DNA from: Pelargonium x hortorum
Taxonomy: Eukaryota; Streptophyta; Magnoliopsida; Geraniales; Geraniaceae
Reading direction: 5' to 3'
DNA length: 64,000 nt
NCBI GenBank assembly: GCA_036897525.1
Contig: JAYMTJ010000005.1
Span: 124,001 to 188,000 of the forward strand
Positions 10,262 through 22,900 of the stretch are shown here, piece by piece; the stretch's first letter is position 1; every line of letters begins with the position of its first letter. The translations under genes were made by a program, and so were the position numbers. The notes under the pieces are model-generated. The model saw nothing but the letters and a program-made list of their open reading frames with translations, was not told the origin of the DNA and did no database searches.

Positions 10262-13200
10262 ACAAAAAAGGAAAATTGGAGATGTAGTAACCGAATGAAA
10301 ATCGGATTTCCTATGCCTTTAAGTAAATAAATAATCAGTATATTTGATATTTGGCCCAAAAAGTGTGCTCGAGTAAACTAAGACTAAGAAGAACTTTTCG
10401 GTGGGTAAGTGAAGCACAAGTTATTATAGTATTGGTATGAAGGGTTCTCTCTAAATAAGAAAGAATCCCCGGTCCCTTTTTTGCTCGCTTTATTCGAAAC
10501 TTTCTAAAATACTAGGCTTTAGCTAACTATTTCTGGGTATATTTTTGATGAAAGGGACCCCTTTTTAGTTTTAGTTAACTTACACCTTTCGTTAAGAGCG
10601 CCCTAGTCCGGTTGCTTTTCTATACCGGTTTTGACTGTCCTCGTATCCCTCAGCTAATAAAAGGGGCCCTAGCTGGAGAGTATGCCTCTAAAAGCACAAA
10701 TGCATAAGCAGGTTTTTTCTTTTTTATTACTAGTATTGACGTAAGTAAAGTAGCTTAGTTAGCTTTCCTTTTTATCAAGACTAATTATGAATAACGCAGA
10801 AGTTATTTCAAATAAGAAGCATTAATATGAGATACTCTTGAATTTGTTATACTTTTATAAAAGTACTTACCAGCAAATAAGTAATAGTATACTGGATGCA
10901 CCCGGTTTTTAAATAAGGATTTTCCCTTAGTAGGGATTTAATTACAAGAGTTGCTGTTTTTTCGCGGATTCCTCCACGAGTTTGTTATATAACATCAACT
11001 GGCAACTCCTTTATGACTATCTTAATTCTACCCCAAACGAGTTTTATCGAAAAGATTTCCCTCTGATGCCTCTTGTATAGAATACTTAAAAGAAAATCTA
11101 CTTCCTACTTTTTGCTATAGTAAAGTAAACCCTGCTTAATAATATAAAGAAAAGCCCTACCAGTGCTCTAGTTATAGGGCAACAAGTAGCAAGGATCCCT
11201 TTCTGAGTAATTTGCTCAATATATACTTTGCATAAGTAGGAAACTAAACTGTAAGAGAGTTTAAAGGCTTGGTTATCGTGATTTATAAGAAATTCTCTGC
11301 TATCAGTCCAAAGTAGGCTAGGCTTATAGAGGAGTCCAGAAAGCTGACACCTCCTTGAAGCTTCCTTTCATATCTCAAATATTAGACCTAAGAACCCCTG
11401 TAAAAAAAAAGGTAAGGCATATTAATAAAAAAGGTAAAGAAAACAACGGAATTTCTTTTCTCCTCCTAGGGTGTTTCTCAAATGTCAAGTCGTACCCGTA
11501 TCGAGATTCCTTTAGAGCAGCCTTCTAGGTAAGTGCGTGCTTATCGTTTGTTTCATAGCTTATTTTCCTATAACTGTCTACTCAGAAATGAAAGCTGTTG
11601 AATCTGTTATAAAACCCTTTATAAAACCCTATAAGGGAAGCCCTGTCTAGCCACTAAGGACTGAACAAAGAGTTTGGGAACCTGCGTTACTGCATCTGAC
11701 AAACCCTTGTCTTGTATTTCTTATATAATCGGGTTTCTTCTTTTCGATAACTAGAACTTAGTATACTAAATTGAGAGCTTCTGTCTGTGGGATGTGTACT
11801 TTCTCTATATCTTATACGTAAATACCTTTTCAAAAGCGAAAAGTTTGCCTGGCTAGCGTCCTAATACTTGTTAATTCAAGTCTTGCTTAAGAGATACCAC
11901 TAAAATAAAAGTATACAAAGAAGTTTTGACTTAATCTATTCTAAAATATCAAGGACCTCACTGAAACACCTTGTACTTATGGTCGGGTCGAATCCCTTAC
12001 CCGTAATAATACACCCACCAGAACTCTCAAATTGACTAATAAAAAAGCCTTCTCGTCTATAAAACTAATATATCCCGTTTTAAAAGGGAGCCCAGTAGAA
12101 TCCTTTTTTTTGCCTTTCATTAATTAAAGTCTCAATAAGCTTTTTTAAGTAACTCCTTGATATAAAGGTTCTCTACACTTGTTTAGCAGTATCTGGTAAG
12201 GGGCCCTTAACCTAGATCTATCCCGGACTTTATGCCAATATTTTGAAATACTAATAAGGAGCCCTTAATGAACGCGCCCGGCCTCTGCTGTTAATAATTT
12301 GAAGGAATAGACTCTGTTTGGACTCCTCTCCCTTATAAAAAAGACTTTATGAATTGAACTTTTCTAACTCGGGTGAAACCACATAGAAAAGAGCAGTACT
12401 AAGTCATGTTATAAAGAGTAAGGTTTTGTTTCCTTATGCACTGTCGGAGAAGTCTTTCTTAAATAGCACTAAAAACCCTGAAATGAAACGGAGTTTCTAG
12501 TATAATGAAAGGGTTCCATAGGAGGGGCTTTTTTTCTTACTTTTCTATGTTTTCCAAAGTCTTAAAAGTCTTATATTAATAATAATACCCGTTCTTATTT
12601 GCTTGGTCTATCATAGGTGTCTGATCTGAAAGTCTTGAGTCTTGGTTAGTTTGGGTGAGTATTCCTTAAGTTTCTTAACTGGTGCTTGTATCAGAAAGAG
12701 AGATAGTATGTCTCTACTTATAGTTCTAGTACCGCTATTAGTATTAGGAAGTTCAGTTGTACATTATAAACTTTATTCAAGGTTTAAAATGGAAGAATAT
12801 ATTAATTAAACCCCTACTTTCTTTTACATTTACTACCTTCGGATATAAAATGAGTTCAGATTTGTATCTTATACTTCGGGGAATGCCTTAGAGTTTTTCA
12901 TTAAAAAAAGTACCTTAGAATATCTTTTATAGTTTGTGAAAAGAGCAACCCGGTGCTTATCAGTGTGGTGTGATCCAATCCATAGAAGGGCTGCTGATAA
13001 GTGAGCCCTCATTCTAAAGAAGTTACCTAAAAGACTCATTCCAGGATATTGTAACTCTTTTTTCTGGAAGAGAGCGGGGCCTCCGAAGTTTTACAATCAA
13101 GTTTTTATTAATATTGAGAGGGATTTACGTTTTAAACCTTTCCTGTCTTTTATGGATTTCTACAGTCTCCTTCAATTCAAGGCTAAACCCTATAAGTAAA

Positions 13201-13788
13201 CTTAATACGGGTAGCTTTTTACCAACCCTACCCAGGCATTCATGATTAAATTAAGGGTGTAAGTTGCCATCAAAATTGACTTAGATAGAAAGAATATGTT
13301 ATCTCCTCTACTTATGAAATAAATGAAGGATCCTTGTCTCTAAAGTAAAGTACCTTCCTGAAAATTAGTATTTAAAGTAAAGTCCTTTATATAAGTCCCC
13401 CAGGTTGAAACTCAAGGAATCCCCGAACCTGACGGAGAGTTTCTTGGCTAAGACTTTTCTGGTATCATCACAATATGAGCTTCTTAGGACAATTCCCGAA
13501 ACGAAGGAAGAAAGGATGGCTACCGCTTCTTTTGCAAAAAAAAGGATAGTTTGCTTGAAGCCCCTAGGAGTCTATACTCTTTGTCATACAGCCCTGAATA
13601 TCTGGAACGTATTTCCGTAAAAAAAGGATTTTAAAGATTAAGTCGAGTGCTAAGGTATCTAGGATTTTCCTGCTATTCTAGAGAAATTGAATGGGAGTTT
13701 CACTTTAGCTTTGCATTCCAATATAATAGTACTCTTTAGAACAACCTTCTTAGCTAGACTTCTCCTCTTCATATTCCTACCAGCACTC

Positions 13789-13807
13789 GCTATCTTTGAA
13801 AGATAGC
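13789..13807. repeat. Perfect palindrome, 9-bp arms
   Basis: GCTATCTTT, a single central G, then AAAGATAGC form a perfect inverted repeat. As RNA it would need to open the innermost pairs to make a loop. As DNA it could extrude a cruciform. No gene lies next to it. Confidence 0.7.
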
Positions 13808-14120
13808 CTTCTCAGTCTTCTTTTCTTAGCTTCCCTCTTAATAACTTGGAATATCAGACACTCCAAGCAAAACTTTCTAAAACAATTTCTTTTTCTTATT
13901 ACAACTTCTCCAACAGCAAGAAAACGGACTTTAACTTGACTTTATTTACAGGTTATTATATAATTTAGAATCTTTTATTCCCTACATAATGTGTACAAGT
14001 GTCAGGAGAGTTCCTATTTAGTATATTTTAAGCTGTCCAATAGCTAGCTCTGTCTTTGCTGTCGCTGTCGTTCGCAAGGGAAAGCATTCTAATGACATTC
14101 TAGTTTGACATTGTTTGCTA

Positions 14121-14168
14121 GTGTAGCTGATGGAAACCTAGTGCAGCTGATGGAAACCTAGTGTAGCT
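14121..14168 (+). repeat. Tandem repeat, 20-bp unit, 2.4 copies
   Basis: The unit GTGTAGCTGATGGAAACCTA occurs twice in a row with one T-to-C change, followed by a partial third unit, GTGTAGCT. The low divergence means this duplication is younger than most other repeats in the window. Replication slippage is the simplest cause. Confidence 0.9.
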
Positions 14169-16720
14169 TGTATTAATCATTAATCCTTACTAAAGCAAGC
14201 TGTTCTTCTAAAGGAAGTAATACAATAAATCCTTTCTTCTCTGTACTTTGCACCTTTATACTTTAGAACCAAACCTAACTCATAATCCCTTCCTTGTCAA
14301 GCTATCTTACTAATTAGGAATCTATTTACATTAAGAATACTACTGTAAGGATAAGGAAGTTTATTAAGAATTCCCAATAGTGAAAGCAAGTGTAGCTGGA
14401 GAACAGAATCTATTTGAATATCCCTCAAAAACCCGTATAAACAGAATTTACATGGGTTTTCTGTTTAATAACTAGTATCGGGAGTCTATGTCTAGATTAC
14501 TATTATAAGTCTCATTTGTGCCTTTGCCCCTTTTATTTAATAGAACTCTGTGTAAAAAAAAGATTCTAGTTTTCGGACATACTACTTATGATGAACTGTG
14601 CCTAAAAGGTTTAGTGTTCTTATATCAGCTAATATCCTGCTACAATAACGTGCTTATAGGCGAGCCACTTTCACTTTATCTGCACCAAAAATGGATACAC
14701 TTGACTCACTCAAATACCTATTCTGGATACTAAAGCAAAGAACCCCGAAGTTTAGATAAATTCTTGCTTGCCTGTTAAAGGTAAGGTCTTAAGGTGTCCC
14801 CATAAACTCTAGTATTTCCCCTACTATATGGACCTCCTTACTTTCTTTTTTTCTAATACCTTAAAGTTATGCCTATTCTGCTAAAGCAAGCAGGACATCA
14901 AGCAAGTTCCCTTTAGATTAGAACTTAGCCTTGCTCAGGAATGCATATAGGGACGGAGCCTTATAGCCTGTCATATACAGCTTATTTACTTACTGTTGGA
15001 GTATTCCGTTTAAATTAAACATGCCTTTTTTTATCAGTCTATTCATAGTATTAGATTGTCTTACAGTTGTTTAATTTAGAGAAGATTCCTCTTGCCTTAG
15101 TAATAAAGTATAACTTGGAACCCTTCTATTTAGAAAACTTCTTTTCAACTTTCATCGAGAGTAAATCGCTTAGCTTACTTAATTAATATAGAGGATGCCT
15201 CAAATTACTATATCCCTCATAGAGCTTACTATGTATAAATATTTTAACAGGGATAAAGGATTCTGTGCTAGTTTATTTATAAACTAGATATTAGAAGTAA
15301 ATAATTATGGTACAAGACTCACTTCAGGCTTGCTAAACAGGTTACGCTAATTTATTTCTGAGTATAGCCGCTAAAGCTAAAGGAAAGAAAGCAAAGGTGT
15401 ATGAGACTTGAACTGATTCTATTCGTTCTTGGCTTTGGAGCTAATGTCCTTGTTTGTAAGCTTGTAAAACTGACGGGCATCCTTCGACGTAACATAAAAT
15501 TTTCTTTTACTTCCCCTAGGAAAAGCACTTCTAAATTCTACCTTTATTCATAATAAATTGCTGCAAATAAACTCACGAGTTGATCCGTGCAGCCAACACT
15601 TTTGCTTATATAATAAACTAAGTCCTTAAAATAAGGAAAAGAAAAGGGATACCCCTAAAGAAATGAAAGGCCATTCTATATACTTTCCATTTCGAAGCAA
15701 AATATTTTCCTTTATTGTAATTATAGCTCAACTTCTAAAACATTTAGCAGCGTGTGTGTGTCTAGAATTGGAGATTAGTATCAACTAAAGCTCTATCTTG
15801 GATAAGATTTTCTTGTATTAGGACTGGCTAGAAATACCTTTGTTTCCTGGCTTTTGTCAAAACAACCTTTTTTTTTAGATTAAGAGGATTAAGAGTAACT
15901 AAAGCATAAGATTTTAAGATTTCTATTTATAGAAATTTTGGAGCAGGACCTCCGACACACGAAAAAAAAGTTAGAGCATCCCTATTTGGATTTGAAGTAC
16001 AGAAAGCATAGAGAATCTAATTGGTGATAGGACTTTACTTTACAAATTTTAGTAAAAAACTCGATTCCAGGAAGTTATTCAATAGAAGTGAGACCACTCA
16101 CAAATGAGGGTAGGTGCCCATGTTAGCCTAAGGTTATCTAACTAAAAGAAAACGTTAATAAGCAGTCAAAAACTCTTATTTTAACAGTTTATAAAAGGAA
16201 GGTGAGGTGAAGAAAAAGGTTCAAAATAGGCATTAAAAATTCAATAACAATAGGAGGGTTTTCCCTAAACTATTATCGAAATAATAGAGTCTTTCATACC
16301 TCTGTAAATGTTATATAAGGTGGTGGCACGAGCGATAATTATATAATTGGAGTAAGGCAAACAAATACAATCTAAGACAGAAATTGACTATCCGACTATC
16401 CTATCCTCTGTTATATAGTAGAAAAGCTTTTTTTCATACCAATTCGTGCGATACGTGCACTTTAGGAAATTCTACCCTGTCCTGTATAGAAATAGAACCT
16501 GAAAAAGCCTCTCTATCTGAAAATGAAGAAAAAACTTATTATTTAGGACTTATTTAAAGGAATTGAAGCAATTAGGGGTTGACAACAAATTTATCGATAA
16601 ATTCTGTTTTGGTTGTATTACATACAAAGGGAGCTGCTTTGTTAGATAAAAAAAGGAGTGTAAGAATTCCAAAAATGGGTGCTCTCAGAACTGCTTAAGT
16701 GGGTTTTAGATTGCGTTTCT

Positions 16721-16736
16721 GTCTTTCAAGAAAGAC
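16721..16736. repeat. Perfect palindrome, 16 bp
   Basis: GTCTTTCA is followed directly by its reverse complement with no spacer, and a T-rich run follows shortly after. It resembles the small terminator-like hairpins of organelles, but no transcript is visible that it would end. Confidence 0.6.
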
Positions 16737-19700
16737 CTTTCTTTTTACTACAATCAACATAAGAAGCTTATATTCTTCTCTCTTGCAACACCGGAGTTAG
16801 GTCTCTTCTTATCTTAATTAAAGAAAAAACTAAAGGTTAGACCCGAGTCTAATTTCTATCGAGGGCTATGTCTAGCAAGTGTTTTGCTTAAATTAAATAA
16901 AAGCAAAAAAAGGGTTATTTGTTTCGATCCTAATCATACTGAAATAGTTTGGCTAGGTAGAGATATTGTAACTTTCGCAAAGCTTCTAAACTCTTTTTAA
17001 ATTTATGAGTCAAGGGTACTAAAATCCCTAGGTTAAAGAATATTTAAACGTCTGAATAAATAATATTCAAATGAAGTGCGCAGTTTGATAAATCTACTGA
17101 AAGCCGTGCCACTCTAAAAGAATATATACTTATCCGAGTATATCATGGGCTCTGCGAATACACGAATACATAGGGAATCCCTCTGGATCTCGCCAGGAAG
17201 AATTAAATGAAGTAACTCCCTGCTCAATGTCTTAGTTTAGCAGTTGAATAGACTTATTAAATAAAGGATACTCCTGTCAAGAGAAAGCACCTCTTCTACA
17301 ATCTCAATTTTTATTAGGATTTATCTTATTAAAGCGGATTCTTTATCTACCAAGTTAAGTTAGTTACAGCGTGGGTATATTAAAGAGGGAGGCCTTGACT
17401 TTCTTCCTCCTAGTCCTTTGTTTAGAAGGCTCTCAAACCGCCTAAAGTCAACATTTTCCTTTTGTTATAGATTTTCTTTCTGATTAATTTAATCAATAAG
17501 ACTATACTTTTACTTACTGTCTTTTTTAATAACCTTGTACCTTGTCCTGTTTAGAGATAAACCTTTATTAGTCTTGTAAGACCGGGCTTTTACTGTACCC
17601 TTTTTTCATACCCTTATAATACCTTTTATACCTTATCCTATTTCTTTGACCTTGACATAAGTAAAGAACCCACTTATTAAATTTAATAGATCGAAACCCT
17701 TTTACAATTCCTAAAATTCCAACTCTTTAACAACCGAAAAGCAAGGCAAGGAAGTTCCCCTTTAGACCTTATTTAGACCTAAAACTATGTTAACATAACC
17801 TGGTTTATAGATCCTCGGAAAAGTAACCAAGAAGGGAGAAAGCCTTCTATAAACTCAATTAGTATCCGCTACCCGGGAACAAATTAACAAAAGTAGGTTT
17901 TTTACTTGAAATTCCTTGTTTAGAGATCACCAGAGCTACAAAAAAAGTATAGAGGAAGGGAAGGTCTTCCAATGGTTTTGGACTCCCAAGCAGGAGAAAG
18001 TGAACCTGAAATAACAAGAATAACAATAGTGGCTTTTGGATAATTAATTTCCACATTAGGAACTCCTTCAAACTACTAGAGCCTTAAACACTTATCACTA
18101 GATTTATAACGACGGTAAACTTTCATTAGCAAGTAAGACTCTTCAAATACTAGGAGTTAAGGCAAAACACTTTTAAAATAGGTTTTTTTTCGCGCAGTAC
18201 AAATTTCAGATTAGCCACGGGTTCTACTTTATGTACGATAGCACTCAATAACTTACTTTAGACACGGGAGTTTCCTTACTACAGGCTGCAATAAGAGGGC
18301 ATAGAGCCGGGACCCAGTTCAGTTGTGGTATCCATTAAGATCTTCTGTTTCGCTCATAGGAAATCCGTCGTTTTTGATTTGAAAGGTTCTTAGATACAAA
18401 CTTTTAACAAGGTAATAGTATTAAAGAGGGTACTAGAGGATACTAGAAAGTTATAGAACTTTGGGCTTATTAATCATTCCTAACCTCAAGGGAACCCTTC
18501 CCTTTTAGTCTTTTCTTTTAGTAAAAACTAGTAATTTATTTAACCTTTACCCTCTTTGGAATAAAATAGAGTATACATTTAAAGTCAAGAGTTTCGACTT
18601 TTAAGTAGAATTTCAATTTAAGTAGAAACAAAATATTTAATTTACTAAAATGAATTCCTAGCTTTAGGCTTAATTTTAGAGTAGAGAACTTCCCAGACAG
18701 ACATAAGGGTACTTAAAAGAAAATTTTGAGGAAACTTAAGGAATTCCTGGAGAATTAAAGGCTATAAGAATATAGAAAAGACGATACAGCTGTTGTAAAC
18801 TACACAACTATTCCTAAAAATCAATTACATATGGAATTGTTTCCTATGGCTGACCTGAACTATGTTATGTAGTCAATTTCCCGCTAATATTAAAGTCTTT
18901 ATATAAAGATAAAGCTGGGGACCCCCTTTTAGAACATAAAGCATAAAATGCGGATAGTTTTCTATTTTACATTATAGATACGCTGTTAAGGCTCCTTTTA
19001 GTTTGCGTTCAAACAAGACTTGAAATTACTTTATTGCTATTTCCCTTTAATAAATAATAGTAAGAGTTCTAGCAAGTTTTTTAGAGAGGCTTGCCTTAGC
19101 TAGAGAAGAGTTCTAGTAAGAACAGCAGGTCAAAAGGTCTATGCTTTGTATTCGAAAGTGGCTTTAATTAGAAAAGGCTTCGCAGTCTCTATTCTATCTG
19201 CGGAGGACATTTTGGGTGGGGATGGATATGCGCTATGTGAGTGTGGCGTGGTAAGATGTCATAAGAGGTCTAGATAGGCCTAAAGGATGTCAGTGAAGCC
19301 CCAATTATGGTTTCTTTAATTTCATTTCAGGTCAGAGATTCATTGACTTTCATTCTTTTGTAAGGGCGCACCAAGAGCCCGAGCTTTGTTTCCAACATTC
19401 AGTATTACCGGGAAAAGTGTGTATTCCTTGTTTCCAGTTTTGAGCTCAGTGTAAGAACCAAAAATCCCTAGTGACAAGGTATATTATTGTTATACTTTTA
19501 TTTAGTTATTCCTTAGCTCTAAGCTAGTGAAAGTCAATAGCTGTCCCAAACCGAGCTCTACTCTTCTAGTCAGGAACCGAACTCTAAATCCTTTGTCATT
19601 GCAGTAACAACTTTCTTGACTAACTTGTCCACATCTGAACCGAACTAGAAAGACTCTCTTTGTTTCTATGTAAGCCGCGCTAACTCTTTCAGGATATTAG

Positions 19701-19877
19701 ACATATTAATTGCAGTACCAACTAAATCCTAGAAATCCACTTGCTCTTGATCTTACTCTTTGGAGGAGAATGCATCTCCACTTGGAAGTACGAACGGAAT
19801 TTTAGAGATCCGATAATTCTTCTGTTGTAAGCGCTCTTTCAGGCTAGAGTACATTCCTAAGGATTTCTAATCTCATT

Positions 19878-19912
19878 AGGCAAAAGAGGTGATGGTATTG
19901 CAAGGAGTCTAT
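19878..19912 (+). repeat. Possible dispersed repeat, copy 1
   Basis: The block GGTATTGCAAGGAGTCTAT followed by ATTCAT resembles 55888-55915. The shared part is short (about 18 bases with one or two changes). Homology is plausible but not certain. Confidence 0.3.
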
Positions 19913-19999
19913 ATTCATTCCTTTTCCCTAGCTAGGTCATTTTATCCTCTTATAGTAAATCGAGCATACAAGTCAGCTTTTCTTCCTAAATCTAAAATC

Positions 20000-22900
20000 T
20001 TTAAAGGGGTTGTATAGCGGTTAAAAGCTATTCTAGAAAGTCACTATTTTAGTAGCTGGATTTATTCTCATTTTAAAGTCTATCTTCCAGAGTTACAGCT
20101 TTTGTTTAAGATTCGCTTAGATAGAAGAAACGAGAATCCTGACCCCTCAACTTTCCTTTTATAGGAGACTAAGTCATTTAGTGGGTGGTTTAGAGAGTGC
20201 TTTTATAATTATGACAAAGATAAAGTTAGATCCGCCAAAAATGTTAGGTTATTACAAGGGTTCTAGTCTGGAATTCGAGTTCCCCTTCTTTGAATTCTAG
20301 TTATAGTCAAGAAAGTATTCACTTAATTAGGGATTGAAGTTCTAGTTTTCCATATAAAGTAAGTCAATACAATGAATTTCTTGTTATACTAAAAGGTCCC
20401 TTAATTAGTAACAGATTTGAGAGTACTTTTCTAATGACCAATCAATATAGTACTAAATAGGGCTCTAGTAGACCCCTTATGGATTCTTTGAAGGTAGAGC
20501 ACTCATAAAAGAGACCCAAATATGGGTTATAATCTAAAATTTTTGCTTTGACTAGGCAATCAATCGTATATTTTTAAAACCTGGATAAACTGGTTTTTTT
20601 GCCTGAATGTTACCAGTCTTTTTTGGCGAAAGGTGGGCTTTCGTAGCCTCGCAGCTGGACTGGAGTTTTCTATTATAAAGTAAAGTCTTTGTAATTTGAT
20701 AAGGAATTAGGAAAACTTTCGTCAGGCGTTAATCTTCTTCAAAAAATTATGTTGATTAATTCTTTTTTGGATAGGGGTTTTCCTGCTTATTTTATTAGCC
20801 TTGTAAACTTCTAATTTATTATGTATCCTTTACAAGGTTTCTAGGCAAGCGCTTGTATCTTTTTCCCCTGGATTCCTAGTACTAAAGAATAAAGAAATTT
20901 TGGTGTATCCGTAATTAAAAGTGGCTAGGCTTGCATATATTTATATTTATATAAAGTAAAGGCGAAAAAGGGGCACTGGATTCACTAAAGGAATCCTTTT
21001 ACTTTACTATTCCCGCTAAGAATCTCATTGGGTTTGCTATTATTAGAAGCTGGAATACTTTTGGAAGGATGAAATCCAAAAACAAGCATGCTTATAGCTA
21101 GAAAGTCCAGGGCGTCGGTGTAGTATAAAAAGTTGCTCGAACTGATGGTTATTAGAAGTAAGTTAAAAAAAAAAGTGTAAAATTCCTAGAATCTCTACTC
21201 TAACAACACACAGGGATCTCATTAAAAGCTACTAAATTTCACTTTGTCTTGACTTTAATTTAAGGCTTTGCAAGTTCTTGAGTAGAAAAAGACTTTGACC
21301 ATAAGAAACCCAAGGTCCCATATAAAAAAAAGAAAAGCTCCGATTTTGCTTTGTGGCATATCCCGGATATAGAGAGCCCTAATAAGCTAAAATCATGTTG
21401 AGCTATTCTATTATAGAAAATGACTCTTATAAAGACACGGGGATTCCCTTTTCAATTACAATGTAAATCTTAGAAAAATTCTAACGCATTAAACTAAAAG
21501 GTAGCATCTCGTTCAAACTATTTTCTCCTGAATTATATCTAAACGAGGACCCTGTAAGCTAAGCTATATCTCCTGCTGGGGAACGTTAATTTGTACAGGG
21601 CTTTATAATAGCCTTAATTAGTGCCTTAAAACTTATAAAAAAAACACAGAATTCCAGAGTTCTTACGTAGATACTCTACTGCTCTAAAAAAAACTACAAG
21701 AGGAACATTTAGATTTAGGGAAGAAAAAAGCAGGGTTATTACTTAGTTATAATTGAAAATAGACGGGTTGCACCCTTGCGCGCCTGTCTAAAAAGGGGCC
21801 ACTTTAACAAAGAACATAAAGATGATGTAAACAAAGCTTTCTCTTACTTGTTTCTTTTCATTAGTGAACTTACGGTTATTCTGAATCTTTACTTTATATC
21901 TATTTTAAGTAAAGTCCGTATTACTAACAAACATAACTAGCAGCAGTAAATCCTGGTCATTTTGGTATGACTTACTAGGTATAGAACTTCTAAACTCTCA
22001 ATAAGGCAGATAATAGGTCAATAAGGAATTCTGTAGCAGCTGGATTCAGTAAGAATTTAAAGGAGGATCTTTCGAGCTAACTAAGCGTATATGAGTTCCC
22101 TAATACATGGATAGCAAAAAGGGGGCGCTGTCTTTCGGACTACACGAGCAAATACAGCTAAAAAAGATTTTTAGAAAAAGTTTTTGACAGCCGTACAGGG
22201 CTACAGAAGATCTCGTATATATTTATAGTAACGAATTCTACGTCGAAAGGAAATCTCAAAATAGATAGGAAACTAAGTAGAAGAATATATTATATGTTTT
22301 TACTCATTAAGGATTTTTAGCTCAAGAATGATGTGTATTGGAAGCCTAAATTTATCCGCAATTCGAGTCAAGACACGACACGAAAAGCATATCCAAATTC
22401 CCTATAAAAGCTTTTTTTTACTAGTTTAACCGCGCAAGTCCCGCAAAGTCAATCTAAGAATGTTGAGTAGTCCCGTCGTGAAAAGCTAACTCTGTACTTA
22501 TAGAAAACCCGGATATTAATCCTGCCCTGAAATATGCTCGATCCTTGATCATGAATTCTTTTTTAATAAGTTCTTTTGTTCGAGCGCCCTAAACTAAAGG
22601 AAATTCTATAAGATTGTAGGGATTCTAGAGTATTACCCCCATGAGTTACTTAATTCTAAAGACTTGAGCTCTTAAAGTAAGCAAACTTATTCTTGTATAA
22701 CACGTTAAAACGTTGTTTAATAGGGCTTTCTAAAGAAAAGTACTAAACTCCTTGAGGAGTCTAATTTACTGACCTTAAAAAGTAGGAAACTTTAAAGTAG
22801 ATCATTAGAATTGACCCTTTAAATGAACACGTAATTTGCTCTTAAAATTAATGCCCTAAAAGGTACATGCTTTCCTTAAGTGTCAAGAACAAGGAAACAA

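Larger units (their letters stand above)
10262..19999. other. Gene-free AT-rich spacer
   Basis: No gene is recognised in almost 10 kb downstream of trnC. The plus-strand frames at 13405-13620 and 14518-14733 (71 codons each) and the minus-strand frame at 17859-18071 (70 codons) show no family signature and fit chance. Noted structures are perfect palindromes at 13789-13807 and 16721-16736, a 20-bp tandem repeat at 14121-14168, and mini-palindromes such as those near 10551, 12194 and 18914. Positions 19200-19260 are somewhat richer in G+C. Confidence 0.55.

Noticed and set aside
10096-10359. 87-codon minus-strand frame
   Set aside because: It runs antisense through trnC, so it is a shadow of the tRNA gene.
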